A DNA stretch of 64,000 nt from Brachybacterium paraconglomeratum (GTDB lineage: Bacteria; Actinomycetota; Actinomycetes; Actinomycetales; Dermabacteraceae), in NCBI RefSeq assembly GCF_003994255.1, contig NZ_ML133853.1:124001-188000 (forward strand). The letters are read 5' to 3'. A program made the translations under genes and the position numbers. The notes under the pieces were generated by a model. The model saw nothing but the letters and a program-made list of their open reading frames with translations, was not told the origin of the DNA and searched no databases. This document shows positions 1-9,776 of this stretch, one piece after another; position 1 is the stretch's first letter; each line of letters starts with the position of its first letter.

Positions 1-1748
<1,748 letters not shown>

Positions 1749-1772
1749 GCTGCTCCTTCGGGGTGGGGACGC

Positions 1773-2690
1773 TCACCGGGCGGTGGTGCCGCGGCGAGCC
1801 AGGGACTGGAGGATCAGGGTGGACATCTCCTCGACCGACTTGCTGGAGGAGTCGACGAAGTCGATGCCGTGCGTGTCGTACACGCGGCGGGCCCTCGACA
1901 GCTCCCAGCGGGTCTGCTCGAGGGAGGCGTAGCGGGAGGAGGCGCGGCGCTCGGAGCGCACGGCGGTCAGCCGCTCGGGAGAGGTCAGCAGGCCGAAGCA
2001 GCGGTCCGCGACGGCGGAGATCGAGCCGGGCAGCACCTCGCCGGCCAGGTCCTCGTCCACCAGCGGGTAGTTCGCCACGAAGATCCCGTGCATCAGCGCG
2101 AGGTACATCGAGGTGGGGGTCTTCCCGCAGCGGGACGGCGCGATGAGGACGACATCCGCTTTCTCGATCGCGCGAACGGACTGCCCGTCGTCGTGCTCGA
2201 TCGCGAACTCGACCGCCTGCATGCGGCGGTTGTAGCGGCGGGAGTCGCCGACGCCGTGGAGCCGGGCGGGGGCGTGGTCGCCGGTGACGCCGAGCTGCGC
2301 CTCGAGCTGGGCGAGATGGCCGCTGACGAAGTCGATCACGGGTGCGCGGGTGCGCAGCAGCTCCTCGCGCACCGACTCGTCGACGACGGTGAGGAACACC
2401 AGCGGCGCGATCTCGCCGTCCATCGCCGCGTCGAGGTCCTCGCGCACCTCCCGCGCCTCCTCGACGGTGCGGAGGAAGGGGATCAGCCGACGTTCGAAGG
2501 GGACCGACGGGAACTGCAGCAGCAGCGCGTTGCCCATCGTCTCGGCGCTGATGCCGGTGGAGTCGGAGATGAAGAAGACGGGGACCGCATCGGCCGCGGG
2601 ACGCTCCGCGGCAGGGCGCGGGCGGGGGCTCGCGGAGGCGGTCCGCCCCGCGGCGGGCAGCGGCGGGGGGATCGGAAGCGATGCGTTCAT
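1773..2690 (-). CDS. ppsR: PEP synthase regulatory kinase/pyrophosphorylase (DUF299)
   Basis: Bifunctional regulator which, in characterised relatives, inactivates PEP synthase by ADP-dependent threonine phosphorylation and reactivates it by phosphate-dependent dephosphorylation. The 305-residue protein begins its domain with [17 protein letters not shown] near residue 38 and carries the characteristic P-loop-like [17 protein letters not shown] near residue 180. I chose the ATG at 2688-2690 because AAGGGG lies a few bases upstream; the frame runs further upstream to 2843 but without domain homology. The first 35 residues are Pro/Ala-rich and probably disordered. The close upstream position to ppsA supports PEP synthase, rather than pyruvate phosphate dikinase, as the target. 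Confidence 0.93.
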   Translation of the reverse strand: MNASLPIPPPLPAAGRTASASPRPRPAAERPAADAVPVFFISDSTGISAETMGNALLLQFPSVPFERRLIPFLRTVEEAREVREDLDAAMDGEIAPLVFLTVVDESVREELLRTRAPVIDFVSGHLAQLEAQLGVTGDHAPARLHGVGDSRRYNRRMQAVEFAIEHDDGQSVRAIEKADVVLIAPSRCGKTPTSMYLALMHGIFVANYPLVDEDLAGEVLPGSISAVADRCFGLLTSPERLTAVRSERRASSRYASLEQTRWELSRARRVYDTHGIDFVDSSSKSVEEMSTLILQSLARRGTTAR

Positions 2691-2873
2691 TCGGCGCCCC
2701 TTGCGGTGGGCCCGGCCGGGGCCGGGGACACGTCGGTGTGCTGGGGCCACCGTAACCGCGAGCGCCGTCGCCGCGTGCGCCCGACCACGAAGGTGGCGCG
2801 GCTCACCTCCCGACTGCGCGAGATCGCCGAGGTGAGCGCGCACCCGAGCGTGATCGTGCAGGACCGAGGGCGC

Positions 2874-3125
2874 TCACTCCTGCGACGCCGGAGTCGCAGG
2901 AGCGCGCATCGGCCAGCGCCGCACCAGCTCGCCCTGCATGCGCTGCTCTCGGAGGCCCAGCACCGCCGCGAGCAGGATCCCGGCGACGACCACGGTCCCG
3001 AAGAGCACCCCGAGGCCCACCATCACGTGAAGGGAGGCCCGGAGGGCCTGGCGCTGCAGCGCCGGTCCGAGGCCGACGGGCAGCACCCGCCAGCGCGACT
3101 GCGCGATCGGAGCGGGCTCACCCAT
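2874..3125 (-). CDS. small single-span membrane protein
   Basis: Unrecognised 83-residue protein. It has one strongly hydrophobic segment, from about residue 33 to 59 (VMVGLGVLFGTVVVAGILLAA), flanked by Arg-rich segments, and a polar C-terminal tail, so it is probably a single-pass membrane protein. Its ATG overlaps the last 8 bases of the methyltransferase gene upstream, which argues for translational coupling and for the gene being real. Function unknown. Confidence 0.55.
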   Translation of the reverse strand: MGEPAPIAQSRWRVLPVGLGPALQRQALRASLHVMVGLGVLFGTVVVAGILLAAVLGLREQRMQGELVRRWPMRAPATPASQE

Positions 3126-3738
3126 GCTGGAGCACCCCCACCAGGAAGTCGTCCGCGGCCGGGCGGAGATCCCAGGTGGAGAAGCGCTGGGCGAGCACGA
3201 GCCCGGCCGCGGCGGCGTCGGCCGTGAAGTCCTCGACCGCGTAGCCGCGGTCGAGGCCGAAGCCGACCACCAGGCGACCCTCCGGCGCGAGATGCGCGGC
3301 CAGCGCCGTGAGCGCCGGCCGGCGCTCCGCCCCCGCGAGGAAGGTCAGCACGTTGCCCGCACACACCTCGAGATCGAACTGCTCGCGCTCCCCCTCGCCA
3401 TCGATCAGGTCCAGCTCCGCGAGGTTCCCCACCTCCCACCGGCCCCGGGGCTGCTCAGCCCGTGCCACCTCGATCAGATCCGCATCCAGATCCACACCGA
3501 CGACCTCATGCCCGGCCCGCGCCAGACGCCCGCCGACCCGCCCCGTGCCGCACCCGGCATCGAGGATCCGCGAGCCGCGCGGTGCCATGGCGTCGACCAG
3601 CCGCGCCTCGCCGTCCAGGTCCTGTCCGGCCGCGGCGAGGCGCTTCCAGCGTGCGGCGTAGCCGGCCGCATGCTCAGGGTTGCGCCGCACCGCGGCCGTC
3701 CACAGGTTCTCGTCAGGGCCGATGCCAGAGGTCGTCAT
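3118..3738 (-). CDS. class I SAM-dependent methyltransferase
   Basis: Cytoplasmic methyltransferase of 206 residues with unknown substrate. The SAM-binding glycine motif ILDAGCGTGRVGGRLA is near residue 58, followed by the acidic residue that binds the ribose (VVGVDLDADLI) and a post-motif segment ending VCAGNVLTFL. Size and motif order fit the Methyltransf_25/11 families, which act on small molecules or tRNA, so family does not fix the substrate. It overlaps the downstream small membrane protein gene by 8 bp and lies 22 bp from the end of the CNNM gene at 3761, but which transcript it belongs to is not visible. Confidence 0.85.
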   Translation of the reverse strand: MTTSGIGPDENLWTAAVRRNPEHAAGYAARWKRLAAAGQDLDGEARLVDAMAPRGSRILDAGCGTGRVGGRLARAGHEVVGVDLDADLIEVARAEQPRGRWEVGNLAELDLIDGEGEREQFDLEVCAGNVLTFLAGAERRPALTALAAHLAPEGRLVVGFGLDRGYAVEDFTADAAAAGLVLAQRFSTWDLRPAADDFLVGVLQHG

Positions 3739-3760
3739 GACCCCATTGTCGGGCCCGTCC

Positions 3761-4801
3761 TCAGGCGTACGCGCGTGAGTCGTCCCGGATCTGGCCCACG
3801 AGCTCCTCGAGCATGTCCTCGAGGGTGACCACGCCGATCACCTCGCCGCCGGGACCGGTCGCGGCGCCGAGGTGCGCGCCGGAGCCCTGCATCTCGGCGA
3901 GCGCGTCGCGCAGCGGCTGGTCGCCGCCGATCCGGGGAAGCACCCGAATCCGCTCCGCGGGGATCGGGTCGTCGCGCGTGGCCTGGACGGCGTCGAGCAG
4001 GTCCTTGATGTGGACGTAGCCGGTCAGGCGCCCGTCGGCCGCCTTCACGGGGAAGCGGGAGTAGCCCTCGACGGCCGCGGCCTCCGCCTGGGCGGCGGTG
4101 GCGCCCTCGGGCAGGGTCGAGACCTGCTCGAGCGGGATGACCAGGTTCGCGACCGAGCGGGCCTCGAAGCGCAGGGCGCCCAGCAGCAGCGCCTCGTCGT
4201 TGTCCTCGAGCAGTCCGCCCTCGCGGGACTCGCTCACCATCGCCGCGACCTCGTTGCGGGTGAAGGCACTGGTGACCTCGTCCTTCGGCTCGATGCCCAT
4301 CATGCGCAGCACGAGGTTGCCGATGGAGTTCAGCAGCCACAGCAGCGGCCGCAGCACGGTGACGATGCCCATCAGCACCGGCGCCAGGATCAGCGCCATC
4401 CGCTCGGGGCCGGCGAGCGCGATGTTCTTGGGCACCATCTCGCCGAAGACGACGTGGAGGTAGGTGACCAGGGACAGCGCGATCACGAAGCTGATCGGGT
4501 GGGTGAGCGCACCCGGCACGCCGATCGCCTCGAAGGGGCCCTCGAGCAGGTGCGCGATCGCGGGCTCGCTGATCGCGCCGAGCGCGAGGGAGCAGACGGT
4601 GATGCCCATCTGGGCGCCCGCCATCATGAGCGAGACCTGCTCCATCGCGGAGATCGTGACCTTCGCGGCCCAGTTCCCCTCGAGCGCCTTCGGCTCGATG
4701 ACGGAGCGCCTCGCGGAGATCAGCGCGAACTCCGCGCCGACGAAGAAGGCGTTCAGGAGCAGCAGGACCAGGGTGGCCAGCAGGCCGACGTAGTCGCTCA
4801 T
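3761..4801 (-). CDS. CNNM/CBS-domain membrane protein (CorC/HlyC family), second of pair
   Basis: Membrane protein of 346 residues, related to CorC/MpfA-type magnesium efflux and to proteins annotated as hemolysin-like. The CNNM transmembrane domain (first 190 residues) has the start GLLATLVLLLLNAFFVGAEFALISARR and the conserved stretch YLHVVFGEMVPKNIAL. Two CBS domains follow (about 210-335), ending VIGVVTLEDMLEELVGQI. Unlike its partner at 4798-6174 it lacks the C-terminal CorC_HlyC transporter-associated domain. Its ATG overlaps the partner's stop (ATGA, 4798-4801), so the two are translationally coupled and probably form a heteromeric complex. Transport of Mg2+ or another divalent metal is inferred from family only. 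Confidence 0.88.
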   Translation of the reverse strand: MSDYVGLLATLVLLLLNAFFVGAEFALISARRSVIEPKALEGNWAAKVTISAMEQVSLMMAGAQMGITVCSLALGAISEPAIAHLLEGPFEAIGVPGALTHPISFVIALSLVTYLHVVFGEMVPKNIALAGPERMALILAPVLMGIVTVLRPLLWLLNSIGNLVLRMMGIEPKDEVTSAFTRNEVAAMVSESREGGLLEDNDEALLLGALRFEARSVANLVIPLEQVSTLPEGATAAQAEAAAVEGYSRFPVKAADGRLTGYVHIKDLLDAVQATRDDPIPAERIRVLPRIGGDQPLRDALAEMQGSGAHLGAATGPGGEVIGVVTLEDMLEELVGQIRDDSRAYA

Positions 4802-6174
4802 CGGGCCACCTCCTCGTCCTCGGCCCGCACATCCGTCTCGTCGGGCGCCGCCTCGACGATCACGTGCACGGTCTCGATCCGCATCCCGTCGATCTCGACG
4901 ACGACGATCCGCAGGCGCGCCGGCTCCTCGCCGGGCACCGGGTCGGTGTCCACGACGATCTCGTCCCCGACCTCTGCCAGCCGGCCGAGCTCCATCGTGA
5001 CCAGGCCGCCGAGAGTGTCGTAGTCCTCGTGCTCGGGCACGGTGACGCCGAGCCGCTCGGTCGCCTCGTCGGGGCGCATGCGCGCATCGAGATCCCAGGA
5101 GCCGTCGGGCTCGGGGGTGTCGTCCGTCTCCTCGTCGTGCTCGTCGCGGACCTCGCCGACGATCTCCTCGACGAGATCCTCGAGGGTGATGAGGCCGGCG
5201 TGGTCGCCGAACTCGTCGACGACGACGGCCATCTGCAGGCCACCGGCGCGGAGGGTGTCCATCAGGTCGTCCAGCGGCACCGTGTCGGGCACGAACGTCG
5301 CCGGCCCCATCACGGCGTCGACCCTCGTGGTGGGCCGCTCGTCGAAGGGGACGGCGAGGCCGTGGCGGATGTGCGCGACGCCCGCGATCTCGTTCTCGTC
5401 GTCCTGCACGGGGAAGCGGGAGTGCCCGGTCTCGCGGGCGAGCTCCAGCAGGTCGGCGACGGTCTGTTCGACCTCCAGGGAGTCGACCCGGCCGCGGGGC
5501 ACCATCGCGTCGTGCGCGCGCCGGTCGCCGAAGGCGAGGGTGCGCTGCACCAGCGAGGCGGTCTCCTCGGCGAGGGCGCCCTCGTCGGCCGAGCGCTTGA
5601 CCAGGACGGACAGCTCGTCGGCGCTGCGGGCGGAGCTCAGCTCCTCCTGCGGCTCGACGCCGAGCGCACGCACGACCGCGTTCGCGTTGCCGTTGAACAG
5701 GCGGATCGGGAGGCCGAAGATCGTGCTGAACAGGCGCTGGAAGCCGACGACCAGCTTCGCGGTGCGCAGGGGCTGCGCGATCGCCATGTTCTTGGGGACC
5801 AGCTCGCCGAAGATCATGGTCATGCCGGTGGCGAGGACCAGGGCGAGGGCGACGGACGCGGAGCGGGCCGCGACCTCGCTGAGCCCGGCGTCCACGAGCG
5901 GCGGGCCGACGAGGGCCGCGATCGCGGGCTCGGCGAGGAAGCCGATGCCGAGGTTGGTGACCGTGATCCCCAGCTGCGCTCCGGAGAGCTGCGTGGAGAG
6001 GGTCTTCATGCCCCGCAGGACACCGCCGGCGCGCTTGTCGCCGCTCTCGGCGGCGGCCTCCACGTCATTGCGGTTGACCGTGATCAGGGAGAACTCCGCG
6101 GCGACGAAGGCGCCGCAGGCCAGCACGAGCAGGAGCCCGATCGCCAGCGAGACGAGGGGACCGATCAGATCCAT
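4798..6174 (-). CDS. CNNM/CBS/CorC_HlyC membrane protein, first of pair
   Basis: Full-length 458-residue member of the CNNM/CorC family. An N-terminal transmembrane domain (LACGAFVAAEFSLITVNRNDV at about 20-40; FGELVPKNMAIAQPLR near 120) is followed by two CBS domains (about 215-345, with MAVVVDEFGDHAGLITLEDLVEEIVGEV) and a C-terminal CorC_HlyC domain (about 360-440, with DYDTLGGLVTMELGRL). It is predicted to be an inner-membrane divalent-cation exporter gated by nucleotide or Mg2+ binding to the CBS pair; this is family inference. It is the first gene of a two-gene unit with the shorter paralogue at 3761-4801. Confidence 0.9.
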   Translation of the reverse strand: MDLIGPLVSLAIGLLLVLACGAFVAAEFSLITVNRNDVEAAAESGDKRAGGVLRGMKTLSTQLSGAQLGITVTNLGIGFLAEPAIAALVGPPLVDAGLSEVAARSASVALALVLATGMTMIFGELVPKNMAIAQPLRTAKLVVGFQRLFSTIFGLPIRLFNGNANAVVRALGVEPQEELSSARSADELSVLVKRSADEGALAEETASLVQRTLAFGDRRAHDAMVPRGRVDSLEVEQTVADLLELARETGHSRFPVQDDENEIAGVAHIRHGLAVPFDERPTTRVDAVMGPATFVPDTVPLDDLMDTLRAGGLQMAVVVDEFGDHAGLITLEDLVEEIVGEVRDEHDEETDDTPEPDGSWDLDARMRPDEATERLGVTVPEHEDYDTLGGLVTMELGRLAEVGDEIVVDTDPVPGEEPARLRIVVVEIDGMRIETVHVIVEAAPDETDVRAEDEEVAR

Positions 6175-6257
6175 GGAAGGATCCCCCCGTGGGAAGTGAA
6201 TGAGTGCAGGCCCGAAGGCCTGGGACTGTCACTGGGGGCGTCGCTGGCGGCGCTCAT
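6165..6257 (-). CDS. possible 30-residue leader ORF ahead of the CNNM pair
   Basis: A 30-codon frame (begins MSAASDAPSD, ends GGILPWI) starts 3 nt after an AGGAG Shine-Dalgarno element and ends at TGA 6165-6167, overlapping the ATG of the CNNM gene at 6174 in another frame. That arrangement would allow translational coupling or leader control. Inside it lies the hairpin-forming stretch AGGCCTTCGGGCCT. It has no homologue that I recognise, and it may simply be untranslated leader. Confidence 0.25.
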   Translation of the reverse strand: MSAASDAPSDSPRPSGLHSFTSHGGILPWI

Positions 6258-6357
6258 GATCTCCTGGTGCTCCTAGGGATCCCGCCGTCTCTCGGCGTGG
6301 ATTGCAGGAATGCTACAGCCCGCCCCCTGGACGGCGGGAGGGAATGCGGGGGAGCGC

Positions 6358-7020
6358 TCAGCGCCCGTCCGCGTCGGCGGCCCGACGCTGCAGGAAGGCG
6401 GCGACGGCCCGGAGCTCGATCTCGTCGACCGCGTGCCCGAGCTGCGGGCGGCGCTCCTCCTCGAGCGCAGTGTGCGCGCTCATGAACTCGCGGACCGCCT
6501 GCTCCCGCTCGGGATCGTAGAGGGGGTCCATCCCGCCGTGGCCCCACAGCGCGGGCGGACGCACCTCGGCGAGCGCGGTATCGCCCTGCATCGCAGCGGG
6601 GAACGGGAAGCCGGAGAGGTTCACGACGAACCGGAGCGCATGCGGATCGCGGCGCAGCAGCTGCAGGGCGACGGCGCCGCCCTGGGAGAACCCGATCGCG
6701 CCGACGACGGGGCGGTCCTGCGCGGCGATCCACTCCTCGACGGCCGCGGAGGAGGCCTCGATCGCCTCGGGCCGGTCCGGGGCCACGGGCATGTCGAACC
6801 AGGCGAAGCCCTGCACGTACCGGAAGATCCCGCGCACGGAGACGTACTCGAAGACGGGCGGGAGGAAGGGCACGAGGCTCGCGAGGTCGCGCTCGTCGCT
6901 GCCGAGCCCGTGCATCAGCAGCACGATCGGGGCGTCCTGCGCGCCGCCGCGCACCACGGCGCTGGGGTCGAGGTGCGGGGAGATCAGCTCCACGGGGCCG
7001 TACTGGGGCGAGGTCGTCAT
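6358..7020 (-). CDS. alpha/beta-hydrolase, phospholipase/carboxylesterase family
   Basis: Cytoplasmic serine esterase of 220 residues. It shows the oxyanion-side motif LLMHGLGSDERDL near residue 33, the nucleophile elbow GAIGFSQGGAVA near residue 103 (Ser in GFSQG), the acid region GHGGMDPLYDP near residue 160 and the catalytic His in QLGHAVDEIEL near residue 195. This is the layout of the Abhydrolase_2 family (carboxylesterases, acyl-protein thioesterase-like enzymes). The natural ester is unknown. It has no signal peptide and stands alone on the minus strand. Confidence 0.88.
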   Translation of the reverse strand: MTTSPQYGPVELISPHLDPSAVVRGGAQDAPIVLLMHGLGSDERDLASLVPFLPPVFEYVSVRGIFRYVQGFAWFDMPVAPDRPEAIEASSAAVEEWIAAQDRPVVGAIGFSQGGAVALQLLRRDPHALRFVVNLSGFPFPAAMQGDTALAEVRPPALWGHGGMDPLYDPEREQAVREFMSAHTALEEERRPQLGHAVDEIELRAVAAFLQRRAADADGR

Positions 7021-7293
7021 GGCACGAGGCTATCGACCCGCAGGCGTCAGGGCAGGGAAGAACCCCCAGGTCGCGCGGTGCGCTGGTCGGAAGGACGAGG
7101 TCCGACCCCTGGGGGTCCCGGCAGCTCGGTGGTATTCGCTGCGCGTCCGTAGGAACGGTCGCCTCAGCGGCGAGCCACCTCACATGTCCGATAAGAAATC
7201 ACTTCTCGGATCACCTCCTTCCCTGTGTGCTCACACCGTAGGCCCGTCGTCACCCGCGAGCAACGGATTAAACGGGGACGGCGTCGCTGCAGG
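7021..7293. other. intergenic region upstream of the esterase
   Basis: About 270 bases without a normal gene. Apart from the putative short leader ORF and the 16S-3'-end-like sequence at 7208-7220, the stretch GTCCGATAAGAAATCACTTC (7186-7205) is AT-richer than its surroundings. I see no clear sigma-70 promoter hexamers. Confidence 0.4.
7164..7202 (-). CDS. possible 12-residue leader peptide with a perfect extended Shine-Dalgarno
   Basis: GTG at 7200-7202 opens the frame MISYRTCEVARR, stop at 7164-7166. The bases just upstream on the minus strand (7208-7220) read AAGGAGGTGATCC, an exact 13-nt complement of the usual 16S rRNA 3' end. It lies 144 bp ahead of the esterase gene, and a GACCCC...GGGGTC pair lies in between (about 7098-7112). 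Whether this is a true leader or a chance match is open. Confidence 0.22.
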   Translation of the reverse strand: MISYRTCEVARR

Positions 7294-7584
7294 TCAGGGC
7301 AGGGGCGGTTCCTGCTCGGGGAGGATCTCGTCCAGTCCCCCGTCCTCGCGGGCGAGCTGGTCGAGCGGCTCGTCGTCGACGTCGGCCTCCATGCGGTCCT
7401 CGTCGCGGTTGCCCTGCTCGGCGGCAGCGGACTCGTCGGCTCCGCGCGCGACGTCCTCGTCGAAGCCGTACCCATCAGCGTTGCGGGAGTCGCGCCCCTC
7501 GGCGACGACCCGGTCCGTCTCCAGGGCGTCGTCGATGCTCGTCTCGTCGGGCTCGGCGGCGATCGGATCGAAGCTCTCGGTCAT
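7294..7584 (-). CDS. small acidic hypothetical protein
   Basis: Unrecognised 96-residue protein with no membrane segment. About one residue in three is Asp or Glu (for example RDEDRMEADVDDEPLDQL), so it should be highly acidic and probably disordered. The start at 7582-7584 is backed by a strong AGGAGG six bases upstream. It lies 10 bp after the DJ-1/PfpI gene on the same strand and is probably co-transcribed with it; a stress-related role is only guilt by association. Confidence 0.6.
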   Translation of the reverse strand: MTESFDPIAAEPDETSIDDALETDRVVAEGRDSRNADGYGFDEDVARGADESAAAEQGNRDEDRMEADVDDEPLDQLAREDGGLDEILPEQEPPLP

Positions 7585-7594
7585 GGACTTCCTC

Positions 7595-8149
7595 CTAGGC
7601 GGTGAGCGCGTCGATGATCGCGGCGTTGAAGGCGTCGAGATCATCAGGGGTGCGCGAGGTGATCAGGCGATAGCCACCCGCCTCGTCGACGACGACCTCC
7701 TGATCGGTCCAGTTCGCGCCGGCGTTGACGAGGTCGTTGCGGATCGTGGGCACCGAGGTGAGGTCGCGACCCGCGGCGAGGCCGGCGTCCACGAGCAGCC
7801 AGGGGGCGTGGCAGATCGCGGCGACGGGCTTGGCGTCCGCGGCGAAGGCGCGCGTGACGTGCTGGACGGTCTCGTCGGCGCGCAGCTGGTCGCCGTTGAG
7901 GGTGCCGCCTGGGAGCACGAGGGCGTCGAAGTCGGAGGCCTTCACCTGGTCGTAGGTGGTATCCACCGGGACCTCGGGGCCGGGGTCCCGATCACCGGCG
8001 AGCGTCTTCACGACGCCGGGCTCCGTCGCCGCGACCGTCACGGTCGCTCCCGCCTCCCGCAGCGCGGCGATCGGCTTCATCAGCTCGTCGGATTCGGTGC
8101 CGAAGTTGGTGGTCATCACGAGGATGCGTCGATCGTCCAGGGCAGCCAT
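7595..8149 (-). CDS. DJ-1/PfpI family protein (class I glutamine amidotransferase-like)
   Basis: Cytoplasmic protein of 184 residues with the flavodoxin-like DJ-1/PfpI fold. The nucleophile elbow is VAAICHAPWLL near residue 109 (Cys in AICHAP) and the conserved acidic region is FDALVLPGG near 75. The pattern matches the YhbO/PfpI subgroup reported to act as stress proteins, deglycases or proteases; which of these applies here cannot be told. AGGAG precedes the ATG. Downstream gene is the acidic hypothetical at 7294. Confidence 0.88.
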   Translation of the reverse strand: MAALDDRRILVMTTNFGTESDELMKPIAALREAGATVTVAATEPGVVKTLAGDRDPGPEVPVDTTYDQVKASDFDALVLPGGTLNGDQLRADETVQHVTRAFAADAKPVAAICHAPWLLVDAGLAAGRDLTSVPTIRNDLVNAGANWTDQEVVVDEAGGYRLITSRTPDDLDAFNAAIIDALTA

Positions 8150-8238
8150 GGGGCTCTCCTTCCGTCGGGAACACCGTCGACGCTAGCACCGCCCGGCAGT
8201 CGGAGCCCCCCGCTCGACCGACCGTTCGGGGGTGCCCC

Positions 8239-9660
8239 TCAGGTGCCGCAGAAGGTCATGAAGGCATCGCCCCCGTCGCCCGGCCCCTCCAGATCCTCGA
8301 GCCCCTCTCGCCGCTCGAAGGGCGAGCCCACGGCGTCGAGCGTCCTCAGCACCGGTGCCGTGTCCCCCAGGTGCGCGGCCCGCAGCGCCGCCTCGAGGTG
8401 GACGTTGCGGGGGACGTACAGGGGGTTCGCGCGGCACACCGCCGCACGGGCCTCGTCGGCCGACACCCCGTCGCCCCGCAGCGCTTCCCAGCGCCGCCAC
8501 CAGTCCTCGAACGGTGCCGGCTCCGCGAACAGCCCCGCCGCCGTGCCCCCGCCGAGCTCCTGGAAGAACCCCGTGTGGTCCACCCGCTGCTCCTCGAGGA
8601 GGGTGAACAGCTCCTCCCCGAGCTCCCGCACCTCGCCCCGCTCCCCGCGGACGCCGAGCTTCGCCGCGAGCCCGTCGGCGTACGCGTCGAGATACCTGCT
8701 CTCGAACCTCTCGAGGACCGCAGTCGCCCTGGTCACCGCAGTATTCGGCTCCTCATCGATCACCGGCAGCAGCGCCTCGGCGAAGCGGGAGAGGTTCCAC
8801 AGCGCGATGCCGGGCTGGTTGCCGTAGGCGTAGCGGCCGCCGCGGTCGATCGAGCTGAACACGGCGCCGCGGCGGTGCACGTCCAGCACGGCGCAGGGCC
8901 CGTAGTCGATGCCCTCGCCGGACAGCGCCATGTTGTCGGTGTTCATCACCCCGTGCACGAAGCCGAGCAGCATCCACTGCGCCACCAGCTCCGCCTGCGC
9001 CTCGGACACGGCCTGCAGCAGCCCCAGCGGCCCGTCGGCCGACGGGTGGTGCCGGGCGATCGCGTGGTCGACGAGCCGCCCCGTCACCTCGGGCCCCAGG
9101 TGCCAGGAGGCGTACTCGACGGTCCCCACCCGCAGGTGGCTCGCGGCGACCCGCACCAGCAGCGCCCCGGGCTCGTCCGTGACGCCCTGGCGCGGCGCGA
9201 TCCTCTCCCCGGTGGTGAGCACGGCGAGGGCGCGCGTGGTGGGGACGCCGCAGGCGTGCAGCCAGCGCCCGATCACGGCCTCGCGCAGCATCGGGCCGAG
9301 CGGCGCCTTCCCGTCCCCGCCCCGCGCGAAGGGCGTCCTGCCCGCCCCCTTCAGATGCAGGTCCCGTCTTTTGCCCCGGGCGTCGACGATCTCCCCCAGC
9401 AGCACCGCCCGCCCGTCGCCGAGCTGCGGGTTCGCGGTGCCGAACTGGTGGCCGGCGTAGGCCTGCGCGACGGTGCCCTCGATCTGCCCGGTCAGCAGCG
9501 CCATCCCGTCCTCGCCCCGCAGCCACTCGGGATCCAGCCCCAGCTCGCGGGCGAGCTCCTCGTCGAGCCAGACGAGCTCCGGACGCGGCGGGACGTCGGC
9601 CCGCCACGGCGTCGAGAGCTCGGGCAGCTCGGCGGCATAGGTCTGATGGATCTCGGGCAC
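8239..9660 (-). CDS. selO: protein adenylyltransferase SelO
   Basis: Pseudokinase-fold enzyme which in characterised members transfers AMP from ATP to Ser/Thr/Tyr of target proteins during oxidative stress. The 473-residue length is normal. Visible signatures are the N-terminal AYAGHQFGTANPQLGDGRA near residue 68, the nucleotide-binding LKGAGRTPFARGGDGKAPLG near 104, the catalytic-loop segment VMNTDNMALSGEGIDYGP near 240 and the conserved C-terminal FMTFCGT, where eukaryotic SelO has selenocysteine. Here the codon is an ordinary Cys. It is transcribed alone; a GC hairpin (8207-8212 with 8227-8232) lies just past its stop. Confidence 0.92.
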   Translation of the reverse strand: MPEIHQTYAAELPELSTPWRADVPPRPELVWLDEELARELGLDPEWLRGEDGMALLTGQIEGTVAQAYAGHQFGTANPQLGDGRAVLLGEIVDARGKRRDLHLKGAGRTPFARGGDGKAPLGPMLREAVIGRWLHACGVPTTRALAVLTTGERIAPRQGVTDEPGALLVRVAASHLRVGTVEYASWHLGPEVTGRLVDHAIARHHPSADGPLGLLQAVSEAQAELVAQWMLLGFVHGVMNTDNMALSGEGIDYGPCAVLDVHRRGAVFSSIDRGGRYAYGNQPGIALWNLSRFAEALLPVIDEEPNTAVTRATAVLERFESRYLDAYADGLAAKLGVRGERGEVRELGEELFTLLEEQRVDHTGFFQELGGGTAAGLFAEPAPFEDWWRRWEALRGDGVSADEARAAVCRANPLYVPRNVHLEAALRAAHLGDTAPVLRTLDAVGSPFERREGLEDLEGPGDGGDAFMTFCGT

Positions 9661-9776
9661 GGCTCACCTCTTCCCCACCAGGCTACGCCGCGACCATTGA
9701 CACTCCTCCGAGTCGTCCCGGAGGCTTCGAGGAGTCGGCCCGCGAGGGCGGGCCGCGTGAAGGCAAGGAGGCCTCC

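Noticed and set aside
7208-7220. GGATCACCTCCTT on the plus strand as the end of a 16S rRNA gene
   Set aside because: Nothing upstream resembles 16S rRNA; only the 13 bases match, so it is better read as a strong Shine-Dalgarno on the other strand.
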